Below, one piece after another: positions 17,299-26,512 of a DNA stretch of 64,000 bases. This stretch comes from Rhodocyclaceae bacterium (GTDB taxonomy: Bacteria > Pseudomonadota > Gammaproteobacteria > Burkholderiales > Rhodocyclaceae): assembly GCA_006218025.1 (NCBI GenBank), contig VBWA01000006.1, forward strand, positions 62,001 through 126,000, in the 5' to 3' direction. The position numbers and the translations under genes were made by a program. The stretch's first letter is position 1. Each line of letters starts with the position of its first letter. The notes beneath the pieces are model-generated. The model was not told the origin of the DNA, did no database searches, and worked only from the letters and a program-made list of their open reading frames with translations.

Positions 17299-18312
17299 AT
17301 GCTGACGACCATCCTGAAACGGCTGCTGGGCGCGATCCCGAACCTGATCGGGGTGATCGTCGTCACCTTTCTCCTCACTCGCGCCCTGCCCGGCGACCCG
17401 GCGGCTTTCTTCGCCGGAGCCTCGGGCACGGCCGAGGCGGTGGAGGAAATCCGCAAGAAACTCGGACTCGACAAGTCGCTGCCCGAGCAGTTCATTGTCT
17501 ATGTGCGCGACCTCGCCAGCGGCGACTGGGGCTTCTCCCACGCCACCGGCCAGCCGGTGCTCACCGAGCTCACCACGCGGTTGCCGGCCTCGCTCGAACT
17601 CACGCTGGCCGGCCTCTTCCTCGCCGTCATCGTCGCCATCCCGCTGGGCATCCTCGCCGCGACGCGACCCGGTTCCTGGATCGACCATCTCTGTCGCGGC
17701 ATTGCCACCGCCGGGGTGTCGTTGCCAACTTTCTTCACCGGCCTGCTGCTGGCCTACATTTTCTATTTCCTGCTGGGCTGGGCGCCGCCACCGCTGGGGC
17801 GGCTCGATCCCTATCTCAGCGCGCCGCCCACCGTCACCGGCTTCTATCTCATCGACAGCCTGATTGCGCGCGACTTCGAGGTGTTCATCGGCGCGCTCAA
17901 GCAGCTCATCCTGCCCACCATCACCCTTGCATTGTTCGTGCTGGCGCCGCTCGCGCGCATGACGCGAGCCTCGATGCTGGGCGTGCTCTCCGCCGATTTC
18001 ATCCGCACCGCGCGCGCATCGGGGCTGGCGCCGACAACGGTGCTGTTCGCCTATGCCTTTCGCAACGCGCTGCTGCCGGTGATGACCACGCTGGGCATGG
18101 TGTTCTCCTTCCTGCTCGGCTCCAACGTGCTGGTGGAAAAAGTCTTCGCCTGGCCCGGCATCGGCTCCTTCGCCATCGAAGCGCTGGTGGCCTCGGACTA
18201 CGCGCCGGTGCAGGGCTTCGTGCTGTCGATGGCGCTGCTCTACGTGTTGCTCAACCTGACCATCGACATCGCCTACGGTTTCGTCGATCCGAGGATGCGC
18301 GTCGATGGCTAG
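17299..18312 (+). CDS. ABC importer permease, DppB type
   Basis: 337 residues, six membrane segments. The EAA loop that contacts the ATPase is seen in DFIRTARASGLAPTTVLFAY, and the N-terminal TILKRLLGAIPNLIGVIVVTF is typical of DppB/OppB. It follows the binding-protein gene by 6 bases and overlaps the second permease by 8. Confidence 0.93.
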   Translation: MLTTILKRLLGAIPNLIGVIVVTFLLTRALPGDPAAFFAGASGTAEAVEEIRKKLGLDKSLPEQFIVYVRDLASGDWGFSHATGQPVLTELTTRLPASLELTLAGLFLAVIVAIPLGILAATRPGSWIDHLCRGIATAGVSLPTFFTGLLLAYIFYFLLGWAPPPLGRLDPYLSAPPTVTGFYLIDSLIARDFEVFIGALKQLILPTITLALFVLAPLARMTRASMLGVLSADFIRTARASGLAPTTVLFAYAFRNALLPVMTTLGMVFSFLLGSNVLVEKVFAWPGIGSFAIEALVASDYAPVQGFVLSMALLYVLLNLTIDIAYGFVDPRMRVDG

Positions 18313-19162
18313 CCTGACAATGACACGATGGCAGCTCCTGCGCTACGTCGTCGCCGAGAACCCGCTGTCGCTGGCGGCCTTCCTGCTCTTCGCCGCCTTG
18401 GTGCTGCTGGCGCTCATCGGACCGTGGATCGCCCCCTTCGACGCGCTCGCCTCCAACGTCGGCGCACCGCTGTCGCCGCCGTCGATGGCGCACTGGTTCG
18501 GCACCGACTCTCTCGGCCGCGACATCCTCTCTCGCGTCATCATCGCCGCCCGCCTCGATCTCGGCATCGCGGTCGCCGCGGTCGGCATCTCCTGCATCCT
18601 CGGCGGGCTGGCCGGCGCCTTCGCCGGCTACTTCGGCGGCTGGACCGACCGCATCGTCGGCCGCCTCTCCGACACCATCATGGCCTTTCCGCTGTTCGTG
18701 CTGGCAATGGGCATCGTCGCCGCGCTGGGCAACACCGTGGCCAACATCGTCATCGCCACCGCCATCATCAACCTGCCCTTCTACATTCGTGTCGCCCGCG
18801 CCGAGTCGAACGTGCTGCGCAATGCCGGCTTCGTCGAGGCGGCACGCCTGGCCGGCAACGGCGAGGTGCGGCTGCTGTTCCACCACATCATTCCCAACAT
18901 CCTGCCGCCGATGACGGTGCAGATCTCGCTCAACATGGGCTGGGCCATCCTCAATGCCGCCGGCCTGTCCTTCATTGGCCTCGGCGTGCGTCCGCCCGCC
19001 GCCGAGTGGGGCATCATGGTTGCCGAAGGCGCGCAGTACATCGTCTCCGGCGAATGGTGGATCGCCCTGTTCCCCGGCGCGGTGCTGATGCTCGCGGTGT
19101 TCTGTTTCAACCTGCTCGGCGATTCGCTGCGCGACCTGGTCGATCCGAGGAGAAGAACGTGA
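18305..19162 (+). CDS. ABC importer permease, DppC type
   Basis: 285 residues with the DppC plan: an N-terminal segment, FGTDSLGRDILSRVIIAARL before the core, and the EAA loop EAARLAGNGEVRLLFHHIIPN. It pairs with the DppB-type permease just upstream. The end overlaps the first ATPase gene by 4 bases. Confidence 0.93.
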   Translation: MASLTMTRWQLLRYVVAENPLSLAAFLLFAALVLLALIGPWIAPFDALASNVGAPLSPPSMAHWFGTDSLGRDILSRVIIAARLDLGIAVAAVGISCILGGLAGAFAGYFGGWTDRIVGRLSDTIMAFPLFVLAMGIVAALGNTVANIVIATAIINLPFYIRVARAESNVLRNAGFVEAARLAGNGEVRLLFHHIIPNILPPMTVQISLNMGWAILNAAGLSFIGLGVRPPAAEWGIMVAEGAQYIVSGEWWIALFPGAVLMLAVFCFNLLGDSLRDLVDPRRRT

Positions 19163-20136
19163 GCGCCCTTCTCGCGATCGAAAACCTCTCGCTCGAATTC
19201 CGTACCCGCAGCGGCATCGTCCGTGCGCTGGAAAACGTCAGCCTGCAATTGCCCGAGGGCGGATCGCTCGGTCTGGTCGGCGAGAGCGGCTCGGGCAAGT
19301 CGGTATTGTCCTTCGCCGTGCTCGGCATCCAGGACGCGGCGGCGACTGTCACCGGCGGTACCATCCGCTTCGCCGACAAGGATTTGCTGGCCGATGCCGG
19401 CAGCGCGATGAAAAACATGCGCGGCCGCGAACTGGCGATGATCTTCCAGAACCCGCGCGTGGCACTCAACCCCATCCGCCAGGTCGGACAGCAGATCGAG
19501 GACGTGCTGCGGCGCCACACCGCGCTGCGCGGCGCGGCGGCGCGGGCGCGCGCCATCGAGTGCCTGGCCGACGTGCGCATCCCCGATCCCGAGCGGCGCT
19601 ACACCGCCTATCCCTTCGAGCTCTCCGGCGGCATGTGCCAGCGCGTGATGATCGCCATTGCGCTGGCCTGCAAGCCGCGCCTCTTGATCGCCGACGAACC
19701 GACCACGGGGCTGGACGTCACCACCCAGGCCGCGATCATGCGGCTGATCCGCGACCTCGGCCACGAGAAGGGCATGGCGACGCTGCTGATCACCCATGAC
19801 CTCGGCCTCGCCCGCGACTTCTGCGACAGGCTCGCCGTGATGCACGCCGGCCACATCGTCGAAAGCGGCGCCACCGAAACCCTGTTCCGCGCCCCGGCCC
19901 ATCCCTACACCGCGCAACTGGTGCGCGCCACGCCGGTCGGCCAGGACAAACTGGAAAACCTTGCCTCGATTCCCGGCAACCTGCCGGACCTGCGCCGCAG
20001 CGACCTGCCGCCGTGCCGCTTTTCCGAGCGCTGCGAGCTGCGCGGCGATGCCTGCGCCACCGCGCTGCCGAGTGTCGATGTGAGCACGGGCCACCTTGTT
20101 GCCTGTCACCATCCGCAATTGAGGACAAGGCCATGA
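19159..20136 (+). CDS. ABC importer ATPase, DppD type
   Basis: 325 residues. Walker A GESGSGKS, signature LSGGMCQRV, Walker [13 protein letters not shown], and the C-terminal oligopeptide-transporter cysteines ([15 protein letters not shown]) that may hold an iron-sulfur cluster. The GTG start at 19159 overlaps the upstream stop (GTGA); the longer frame upstream is a shadow of the permease. Coupled to the next ATPase by ATGA. Confidence 0.92.
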   Translation: MSALLAIENLSLEFRTRSGIVRALENVSLQLPEGGSLGLVGESGSGKSVLSFAVLGIQDAAATVTGGTIRFADKDLLADAGSAMKNMRGRELAMIFQNPRVALNPIRQVGQQIEDVLRRHTALRGAAARARAIECLADVRIPDPERRYTAYPFELSGGMCQRVMIAIALACKPRLLIADEPTTGLDVTTQAAIMRLIRDLGHEKGMATLLITHDLGLARDFCDRLAVMHAGHIVESGATETLFRAPAHPYTAQLVRATPVGQDKLENLASIPGNLPDLRRSDLPPCRFSERCELRGDACATALPSVDVSTGHLVACHHPQLRTRP

Positions 20137-21269
20137 GCCAGTTGCTCGAAGCCATCGACGTGGTCAAGTGCTTTCCCGTTCGCATCAAGGGCAAGAAGAA
20201 ACTTTTGCATGCCGTCGACGGCCTCAACTTCCACATCGACGCCGGCGAGACTGTCGGCCTCGTCGGCGAGTCCGGCTGCGGCAAGTCGACGCTGGTGCGC
20301 CTGTTGACGCGTACCCTGGACATCACGGACGGCCACGTGCGCTTTCGCGGCCAGGGCATCGGCCTGATCGCGGCGCGCGCCATGGCCGACCATCCGCTGC
20401 GGCGCGAGATACAGATGGTGTTCCAGGATCCGACCGACAGCCTCAATCCGCGCTACACCGCGCGCCAGGCCATCGCCGAGGCCGTGCATCTGCTTACCGA
20501 TACGCGCGGCGCCGCTGCCATCGACAGCGCCGTCGAGGAAGCGGCCGCACATGTCGGCCTGCCGCCGGAACTGCTCGACCGCTACCCCCACCAGCTTTCC
20601 GGCGGGCAGAAGGCGCGCGTCGGCATCGCCCGCGCCATCGTCGTCAAGCCGCGCCTCCTGGTGCTCGACGAGCCGACCGCGGCGCTCGACGTTTCGGTAC
20701 AGGCGGTGATCCTGCAGTTGCTCGACCGCTTGAAGCGCGAGATGAACATGAGCTTCCTCTTCGTCTCGCACGACCTCAACGTGGTGCGCCTGCTCTGCGA
20801 CCGCGTGATGGTGATGTACCTCGGCCAGATCGTCGAGAGCGGCCCGGCGCGCGAAGTCTTCGAACGTCCGCTGCATCCCTACACCCGCGCGCTGATCGCG
20901 TCCCTGCCGGGGGGCCATGGCAACGACAGCGACCTGCTGGTCGGCGGCGATCCGCAAAGCCCGATCGACCCCGACGCCCACCGCTGCCGCCTTTTCGGCC
21001 GCTGCCCGCGCGGCGTCGAGCGCTGCCAGACCCAGGCCCCGCCGCTGCGCGAGATATCACGAGGACGCGCGGCTGCGTGTCACTTCGTGGCGCCGACGCA
21101 ACGCGAGGTATTCGTCGACGCTGCCCTGGCCGTGCACAAGGTGCATGTGACCCCGGCGCGACGGGCGGCGCTGACGACCGAGTTCGATCGCCTCGCCGAC
21201 ATGGCGCGACAGGTTCAGTCGGTGCGGCTGCCCGACGACGACGCTCCTGCGCCGCAATACAGACCATGA
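20133..21269 (+). CDS. ABC importer ATPase (DppF type) fused to an AtzG/HpxX-like domain
   Basis: 378 residues. Residues 1-318 are a normal DppF ATPase: Walker A GESGCGKST, LSGGQKARVGIA, LLVLDEPTAALD, and the terminal cysteines CRLFGRCPRGVERC ending at AACHFVAPT. Residues about 324-378 (VFVDAALAVHKVHVTP ... VRLPDDDAPAPQYRP) are not part of the transporter family; they match the small AtzG/HpxX (DUF4089) subunit that always accompanies AtzE-type amidohydrolases. The atzE-like gene starts 10 bases downstream. Either a true fusion, or the small subunit is also made from an internal start (GTG at 21087, codon 319). No separate atzG gene is present. Confidence 0.85.
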   Translation: MSQLLEAIDVVKCFPVRIKGKKKLLHAVDGLNFHIDAGETVGLVGESGCGKSTLVRLLTRTLDITDGHVRFRGQGIGLIAARAMADHPLRREIQMVFQDPTDSLNPRYTARQAIAEAVHLLTDTRGAAAIDSAVEEAAAHVGLPPELLDRYPHQLSGGQKARVGIARAIVVKPRLLVLDEPTAALDVSVQAVILQLLDRLKREMNMSFLFVSHDLNVVRLLCDRVMVMYLGQIVESGPAREVFERPLHPYTRALIASLPGGHGNDSDLLVGGDPQSPIDPDAHRCRLFGRCPRGVERCQTQAPPLREISRGRAAACHFVAPTQREVFVDAALAVHKVHVTPARRAALTTEFDRLADMARQVQSVRLPDDDAPAPQYRP

Positions 21270-21279
21270 CCTGCCGCCC

Positions 21280-22728
21280 ATGAGCGACTTTCCGACCACC
21301 GCCACTGCCATCGCCGCCGCCTTTGCCCGCGGCGAAGTGTCCGCGCGCGAAATCGCGACGGCGACGCTCGAACGCATCGCCGCGCACAATCCCTCGCTCA
21401 ACGCCTACACGGCCATCACTGCCGAACGCGCACTGAGCGAAGCCGACGCGCTCGACGCAGCGCGTGCGCGCGGCGAGCCATCCAAGCCGCTGGCCGCCGT
21501 GCCCTTCGCGGTGAAGAACCTGTTCGACATCGCCGGCATGACAACGCTCGCTGGCGCCAGGCTGCTGGCCGGCAATCCGCCGGCAGCCGCGGATGCCGCG
21601 CTGGTGCAGCGCATGCACAGCGCCGGAGGCCTGCTTACCGGTGCGCTCAACATGGACGCGCTGGCCTACGGCTTCACCACCGAGAACACCCACTACGGCG
21701 CCACGCGCAATCCGCACGACTTGACGCGCACCGCCGGCGGCTCATCCGGCGGCTGCGGTGCGGCCGTCGCCGCCGGGCTGGTACCCATCGCGCTCGGCTC
21801 CGACACCAACGGCTCGATTCGCGTGCCGGCCTCGCTGTGCGGCGTCTTCGGCCTCAAACCCACCTATGGCCGGCTGCCGCGCAGCGGCAGTTTTCCTTTC
21901 GTGCATGGCCTCGACCACCTCGGGCCGCTGGCCGCCTCGGCCGCCGACCTGGCACTCGCCTACGATGCGCTGCAAGGGCCCAATGGTGAGGGGGGACGCG
22001 ATCCGGCCTGTGCCCAACGCGCCATCGAAACCACCACCGACTCGCTCGTGCGCGGGCTCGAAGGCCTGCGCGTGGCGCGGCTGGCTGGTTACTTCGACGA
22101 TCAAGCCAGCGCGACGGCGCGAACCGCATCCGAGCGCGCCGCCCAGACGCTGGGCAGTCTTGGCGACATCGTTTTGCCCGAGGTTGCGGCGGCGCGAGCC
22201 GCCGCCTTCGTCATCACCGCCGCCGAGGGTGGCGCATTGCACCTGCAGGCCCTGCGCGAGCGCCCGGACGACTTCGAACCGCTGTCGCGCGAACGACTCC
22301 TGGCCGGCGCGCTGATGCCGGCCCTCTGGGTGGAGCAGGCGCAGAAGCTGCGCACCTGGTTCCGCCGGCGAGTGCTGGAAGTCTTCCGCGACGTCGATCT
22401 GTTGATCGCGCCGGCGACGCCGGTGACCGCCACGCTGCTCGGGCAGGAAACCATGGTGATCAATGGCCGGAGTCTGCGGACGCGCCCCAGTATGGGTCTG
22501 CTGACCCAGCCGATTTCCTTCATCGGCCTGCCGGTGGCCGTCGCGCCGCTGTGGCTGGAGGGCGCAACGCTGCCGATCGGCGTGCAACTGATCGCCGCGC
22601 CCTGGCGCGAAGACATCTGTCTGCGCGCCGCCTGGGCGCTGCAAGCCGCGGGCGTCGCCGGCGTGTCACCCAAGGGGACTTCCTTCGGCGTGTCGCCAGC
22701 GCCGACTTTCGACAATGATCCACGCTGA
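21280..22728 (+). CDS. AtzE family amidohydrolase (1-carboxybiuret or oxalurate hydrolase type)
   Basis: 482-residue amidase-signature enzyme. Catalytic lysine 79 is in [14 protein letters not shown] and the serine region in [14 protein letters not shown] and [14 protein letters not shown]. The sequence is of the AtzE/HpxY group, which works as a complex with AtzG/HpxX; that domain is found here on the C-terminus of the preceding ATPase. With allophanate hydrolase in the same operon, a 1-carboxybiuret-like route is favoured; oxalurate is the alternative. The C-terminal tail contains a 23-base repeat copy (22687) encoding GVSPAPTF. It overlaps the next gene by 14 bases. Confidence 0.85.
   Translation: MSDFPTTATAIAAAFARGEVSAREIATATLERIAAHNPSLNAYTAITAERALSEADALDAARARGEPSKPLAAVPFAVKNLFDIAGMTTLAGARLLAGNPPAAADAALVQRMHSAGGLLTGALNMDALAYGFTTENTHYGATRNPHDLTRTAGGSSGGCGAAVAAGLVPIALGSDTNGSIRVPASLCGVFGLKPTYGRLPRSGSFPFVHGLDHLGPLAASAADLALAYDALQGPNGEGGRDPACAQRAIETTTDSLVRGLEGLRVARLAGYFDDQASATARTASERAAQTLGSLGDIVLPEVAAARAAAFVITAAEGGALHLQALRERPDDFEPLSRERLLAGALMPALWVEQAQKLRTWFRRRVLEVFRDVDLLIAPATPVTATLLGQETMVINGRSLRTRPSMGLLTQPISFIGLPVAVAPLWLEGATLPIGVQLIAAPWREDICLRAAWALQAAGVAGVSPKGTSFGVSPAPTFDNDPR
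22687..22709 (+). repeat. 23-base dispersed repeat, copy D
   Basis: GGCGTGTCG then CCAGCGCCGACTTT. Sense strand of the atzE-like gene, in its C-terminal tail. Confidence 0.7.
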
Positions 22729-23098
22729 CGACATCAACCGCCCCGAGGTGCTGGCCGAAGTGGGCGCGGCCTTCGCCCGCTACGAGAAGGCGCTTGCCGC
22801 CAATGACGTTGCGGTGCTCGATGAACTGTTCTGGGACAGCCCGTTCACGCTACGCTACGGCACCGGCGAGAACCTGTACGGCATCGATGCGATCCGCGCC
22901 TTTCGCCAGGCCCGCAATCCCGCCGGCCTCGAACGCACACTCCAGCACACCATGATCACCAGCTTCGGCCCCGACTTCGCCACCGCCAATACCGAATTCC
23001 AGCGTGCCGGCCAGCCAGCGGGCCGCCAGAGCCAGACCTGGGTGCGCATGGCGCAGGGCTGGCGCGTGGTCGCCGCCCATGTGAGTTTCGCCCGCTGA
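22715..23098 (+). CDS. HpxZ/AtzH-like protein (DUF3225, SnoaL-like fold)
   Basis: 127 residues; [21 protein letters not shown] and [19 protein letters not shown] are the HpxZ signature. HpxZ belongs to oxalurate breakdown; the related AtzH removes 1,3-dicarboxyurea made by AtzE. The overlap with the atzE-like gene and the nearby allophanate hydrolase make an AtzH-like role plausible. Which of the two applies cannot be read from sequence. Confidence 0.85.
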   Translation: MIHADDINRPEVLAEVGAAFARYEKALAANDVAVLDELFWDSPFTLRYGTGENLYGIDAIRAFRQARNPAGLERTLQHTMITSFGPDFATANTEFQRAGQPAGRQSQTWVRMAQGWRVVAAHVSFAR

Positions 23099-23099
23099 G

Positions 23100-23780
23100 A
23101 TGGCCGCGCCCAAAGCCCACACCCGGCTTTCTGAGACCGTCTATGAACGGCTCAAGCAGGATATTTTCGAGTTTCGCCTGCTGCCCGGCGACCGCCTCAC
23201 CGAAACCGAGCTGGCCGATACGCTGAAGGTCAGCCGCACCCCCGTGCGCCAGGCCCTGCACCGGCTGGAGCAGGAAGGCTACCTCAAGCTCGCCTTCCGC
23301 AACGGCTGGAACGTGCTGCCCTTCGACTTCGACCGTTTCGAGCAGCTCTATGACTTGCGCATCATCATCGAGCTGGCCGCGATCCAGCAGATCTGCGACG
23401 CCGAGACCGCCGCCGACCTCGGCGAACTTGCCGCGGTCTGGCTGGTGCCCGCGAGCGAGCGCCTCGCCGATGCCCGCACGGTCTCGGAAAACGACGAGGC
23501 CTTCCATCAGGGACTGGTGATTGCCACCGGCAATGGCGAGATGGCGCGCGTGCATCTCGACATCTCGGAAAAGATCCGCATCATCCGCCGCCTGGATTTC
23601 ACCAAGGGCGAACGCATCAACGCCACCTACGACGAGCACGCCCAGATCCTGCGCCTGCTGACGCAGCGCAAGGCGGCCCAGGCGGCCATCCTGCTGCGTT
23701 CGCACATATCGGCGAGCAAGGCCGAGGTACGCAAGATCACACTGCACATGCTGCACGTGGCCAGGCAAAAGGCGCCGTAG
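23100..23780 (+). CDS. GntR family regulator with FCD domain
   Basis: 226 residues. N-terminal winged helix (SETVYERLKQDIFEFRLLPG ... LADTLKVSRTPVRQALHRLE) and a C-terminal all-helical FCD ligand domain (YDLRIIIELAAI, NDEAFHQGLV, HAQILRLL). Its ATG follows the hpxZ-like stop by 1 base, so it is the last gene of the operon and probably controls it in response to a pathway acid. No operator can be proven; a promoter candidate is at 13797. Confidence 0.92.
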   Translation: MAAPKAHTRLSETVYERLKQDIFEFRLLPGDRLTETELADTLKVSRTPVRQALHRLEQEGYLKLAFRNGWNVLPFDFDRFEQLYDLRIIIELAAIQQICDAETAADLGELAAVWLVPASERLADARTVSENDEAFHQGLVIATGNGEMARVHLDISEKIRIIRRLDFTKGERINATYDEHAQILRLLTQRKAAQAAILLRSHISASKAEVRKITLHMLHVARQKAP

Positions 23781-23883
23781 CCGCTTTTTTGCCCGACGTG
23801 GGGTGCCGGCGGCCGTATCGGACTCTGTCTGCCTTCGCTCTGCGTGACCGGGATTTCCAGTCGGGGGCCAACGATTCCGCTTC

Positions 23884-23906
23884 GCCGTGTCGCCAGCGCC
23901 GACTCT
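23884..23906 (+). repeat. 23-base dispersed repeat, copy E
   Basis: GCCGTGTCG then CCAGCGCCGACTCT. Intergenic, between the convergent gntR-type gene and fdhE. Confidence 0.75.
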
Positions 23907-23912
23907 TCGGAT

Positions 23913-24836
23913 TCAGCCGCCCGGCACCAGCAGCAGGTTCGGCCCGCTGCGGGCATAGCCGGCTTCGTCGACCAGGATGTCGAGGGCCAGCGTGGCGAGG
24001 TCGTCGGCAACGGGATCGACCGGACCCTTTTCCGTATATACGATCTTGAGATAGCTCTTGCACGAGTCGCAGGTTTCGGCGCGCACGGCATCGGTGCCCT
24101 GCAGTCCTTCCGCCTCCAGGTGGCGGTAGCTGATGCCTTCGGTGGCATTGCAACTGCTGCACTTGACGCGCACCAGGTTCCATTCGGTGTTGCACAGGGC
24201 GCAGTGCAGATAGCGCAGGTTGCCGACTTCGCCGCCGCCGCGTACCACGCTGGCGACCGGCAGAAAGCCGCAGCAGGGGCAAACGCCGGGGACGTCGAGC
24301 GTGCTGATGTGTTTGGCGCCGAGGCGCGCCGCGCCTGCGGTCCACAGCACCTGCAAGGCAGCCGCGACATAGGGCAGCAGAGCCACGTCGTCGCCGTACA
24401 GTTCGGTGTGCAGCACTCGCTCGGCCAGCGCCTCGATGCGCTCCGAGTCGTAGCCGGCAAGACGTGCCAGATCCTTTCTGGCGGGTTCCGGCGCCACGTC
24501 GGCGATCGCGGCGGCAATCCGGCGCAGGCTGGTCTGCCAGAGCGGATCGCGCGGCCAGGATTGCGCCGGCAGCGGCGGCATGCGGTGCTCGCGGGCGCGT
24601 GCCAGCTGGTTTGCATCGGGCAGCGCCAGCGCGGGCAGGGATTGCAGCGCCGCATGTTGGGCGCGGGTGATGGCGGCGAGAAAGCGCAGCCAGTCGCCCA
24701 GGGAGTGGCCCTCGGCCAGTTGTTCGAAGCGCTGCGCGCGTGTGGCAAAAATCGTTTCGGCATCGGGCGCAATAACCTGCGGCGGTTCGCTGCTCGACCT
24801 GATCGGGATGATGGGGGTTTGGGTAGTGGCGCTCAT
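23913..24836 (-). CDS. fdhE: formate dehydrogenase accessory protein FdhE
   Basis: 307 residues. FdhE is a cytoplasmic rubredoxin-like factor needed for active respiratory formate dehydrogenase. Four CxxC pairs are visible in the second half: CPCC, CALC, CSSC, CDSC. It lies last in the fdh gene set, but a strong terminator (24865-24893) separates it from fdhI, so it needs readthrough or its own promoter. Confidence 0.95.
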   Translation of the reverse strand: MSATTQTPIIPIRSSSEPPQVIAPDAETIFATRAQRFEQLAEGHSLGDWLRFLAAITRAQHAALQSLPALALPDANQLARAREHRMPPLPAQSWPRDPLWQTSLRRIAAAIADVAPEPARKDLARLAGYDSERIEALAERVLHTELYGDDVALLPYVAAALQVLWTAGAARLGAKHISTLDVPGVCPCCGFLPVASVVRGGGEVGNLRYLHCALCNTEWNLVRVKCSSCNATEGISYRHLEAEGLQGTDAVRAETCDSCKSYLKIVYTEKGPVDPVADDLATLALDILVDEAGYARSGPNLLLVPGG

Positions 24837-24864
24837 GATTTGGGGATAATCCGCAGGGAGGCAT

Positions 24865-24893
24865 AAAAAACCCGCGGGCCGAAGCCCGCGGGT
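24865..24893 (-). terminator. intrinsic terminator after fdhI
   Basis: On the minus strand ACCCGCGGGC, loop TTCG, GCCCGCGGGT, then six Ts. A textbook rho-independent terminator 30 bases after the fdhI stop and 29 before the fdhE start. Confidence 0.9.
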
Positions 24894-24922
24894 GTTGGGT
24901 TGGCAGAAAGCTCAGCTTGGCA

Positions 24923-25546
24923 TCAGGACTTGCCGGTGACCTGACGATACCACGCCCGGTGATGCTGCTTGGCCCAAGCGCGGGTGACCGTGCCGTACAC
25001 CATGGCGCGGACCGTACCCCTGACCCACAGCGCGGCATAGACGTGCACGAAGATCATGGCAATCATGATCGCGGCGATCGCGGCATGTACCACGGCGCCG
25101 AGGCGCACCACATCCACCGGCAGGCTGAAATAGGCGCGCCACAGGAAGATGCCGGAGACGAACAGCAGCAGCATGCACAACGCCATGGCCCAGAACATCG
25201 CCTTCTGCCCGCCGTTGTACTTGCCCTGTTCCGGCATGTTGTGGTCGTCGCCATTCATCATTTCGCCGGCGCGCGAGAGCCATTCCTTGTCCGCCGGCGT
25301 CATGGTGTTGAGCGACCTGAAGCGGAAGAACATCACCAGAAAGGACACCGCCATGATCACGCCGAGGTAGGGGTGCAGGATGCGCGCCCAGACCCCGCCA
25401 CCGAACAACTGCGTCAGCGGATAGAAGGCCGGATGGAAGAAGGCCAGGCCGGACAGCGCGAGCAGGATGAAGCAGATGCCGACGAGCCAGTGATTGGCCC
25501 GCTCGTGCGCGTCGTAGCGCGTGAGGTCTTTCGGATTGCGGATCAT
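24923..25546 (-). CDS. fdhI: formate dehydrogenase gamma subunit, cytochrome b556
   Basis: 207 residues, four membrane segments. It anchors the enzyme and passes electrons to quinone through two b hemes. Heme-ligand histidines are expected in AHERANHW, ILHPYLGVIM and VVHAAIAAIM. The start ATG 25546 follows a 118-base gap from fdhB that holds a repeat. Length and plan match FdnI/FdoI. Confidence 0.93.
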   Translation of the reverse strand: MIRNPKDLTRYDAHERANHWLVGICFILLALSGLAFFHPAFYPLTQLFGGGVWARILHPYLGVIMAVSFLVMFFRFRSLNTMTPADKEWLSRAGEMMNGDDHNMPEQGKYNGGQKAMFWAMALCMLLLFVSGIFLWRAYFSLPVDVVRLGAVVHAAIAAIMIAMIFVHVYAALWVRGTVRAMVYGTVTRAWAKQHHRAWYRQVTGKS

Positions 25547-25561
25547 GATGCTGCCTCCGAT

Positions 25562-25660
25562 GGGCCGCCCCGAGGGGGCAGCGAGTCAATGAACCGGAAG
25601 CCGCGTAGCGGCTGAACCGTGGTCACCCTTTTCCGTGGGAAAGGGGCAGGGGGATAGGTC
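25562..25660 (+). repeat. intergenic ~100-base repeat, copy 3
   Basis: GGGCCGCCCCGAGGGGGC, then GAAGCCGCGTAGCGGCTGAA, CCGTGGTCACCC and a hairpin of CCCTTTTCC with GGAAAGGGG. It lies between fdhB and fdhI, opposite to their direction. Confidence 0.7.
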
Positions 25661-25664
25661 GTTT

Positions 25665-26500
25665 TCATTGATCCTCCTTCTCCAGTTCGTCCTCAAGCTC
25701 CTTGCTGACCTCGTTCGGACCCTTCATCACGTAGTGGAACAGGCTGCCCAGTGCTACGGCGGCCATGGCCACGCTGGCCAGCGGCTTGGCGAAGCCCTTC
25801 CACAGCGACACCAGCGGACTGATGCTGGGATCATTGGGCAGGCCCTTGTACAGCTCCGGCCGGTCGGCGTGGTGCAGCACATACATGACGTGCGTGCCGC
25901 CCACCCCTTGTGGATCGTAGAGCCCCGCCTTGTCGTAGCCGCGCGATTTGAGGTCGACGACACGCTTGGCCGCGTAATCCTTCATCTGCTCCTTCGAGCC
26001 GAACTGGATCGCGCCGGTCGGGCAGGCCTTGGCGCAGGCCGGGGCCTGCCCGACAGCCACACGATCGGAACACAGCGAGCACTTGTAGGCCTTGTTGTCG
26101 GCCTCGGAAATGCGCGGGATGTTGAACGGACAGCCGGTGATGCAGTAGCCGCAGCCGATGCAGTTTTCCTGGTGGAAATCCACGATGCCGTTGGCGTACT
26201 GGATGATGGCGCCGGGCGCCGGGCAGGCCTTGAGGCAGCCCGGATCGGCGCAGTGCATGCAGCCGTCCTTGCGGATGTCCACGACTTGGCCGTCAGGTCC
26301 ACCGGGTTGTCATAGACCCCGGAGCAACTGCCGACTTCGTCGCGAATGTCGTTCCATTCCATGCACGCCGCCTGGCAGGCCTTGCAGCCGATGCAGGTGG
26401 AAACGTCGATCAGCTTGGCCACTTCCGTGGTGTGCCTCACGCCGGGTGCCGGGGTGGTCGTCGCCGAGCGGCGGGCGATATCTAGCGATTGCAATGCCAT
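25665..26500 (-). pseudogene. fdhB: formate dehydrogenase beta subunit (4 x [4Fe-4S]), frameshifted
   Basis: The N-terminal part starts at ATG 26500 ([16 protein letters not shown]) and carries the first cluster motif [11 protein letters not shown] up to [12 protein letters not shown]. The rest is in another frame from about 26285 (IRKDGCMHC onward) and has the other three cluster motifs and a C-terminal membrane helix. Compared with FdnH/FdoH about 16-18 codons between KSW and IRKDG are missing and the frame is shifted by the deletion. Everything else is well kept, so this is either a recent mutation or a sequence/assembly error. If real, electron transfer from FdhA to FdhI would be lost. 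Confidence 0.85.
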
Positions 26501-26512
26501 GTCATATCTCCC

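Noticed and set aside
15337-17688. Open frame of about 780 codons antisense to the importer binding protein
   Set aside because: Composition rich in His, Gly, Asp and Arg without motifs; the sense strand has a clear signal peptide and family signature.
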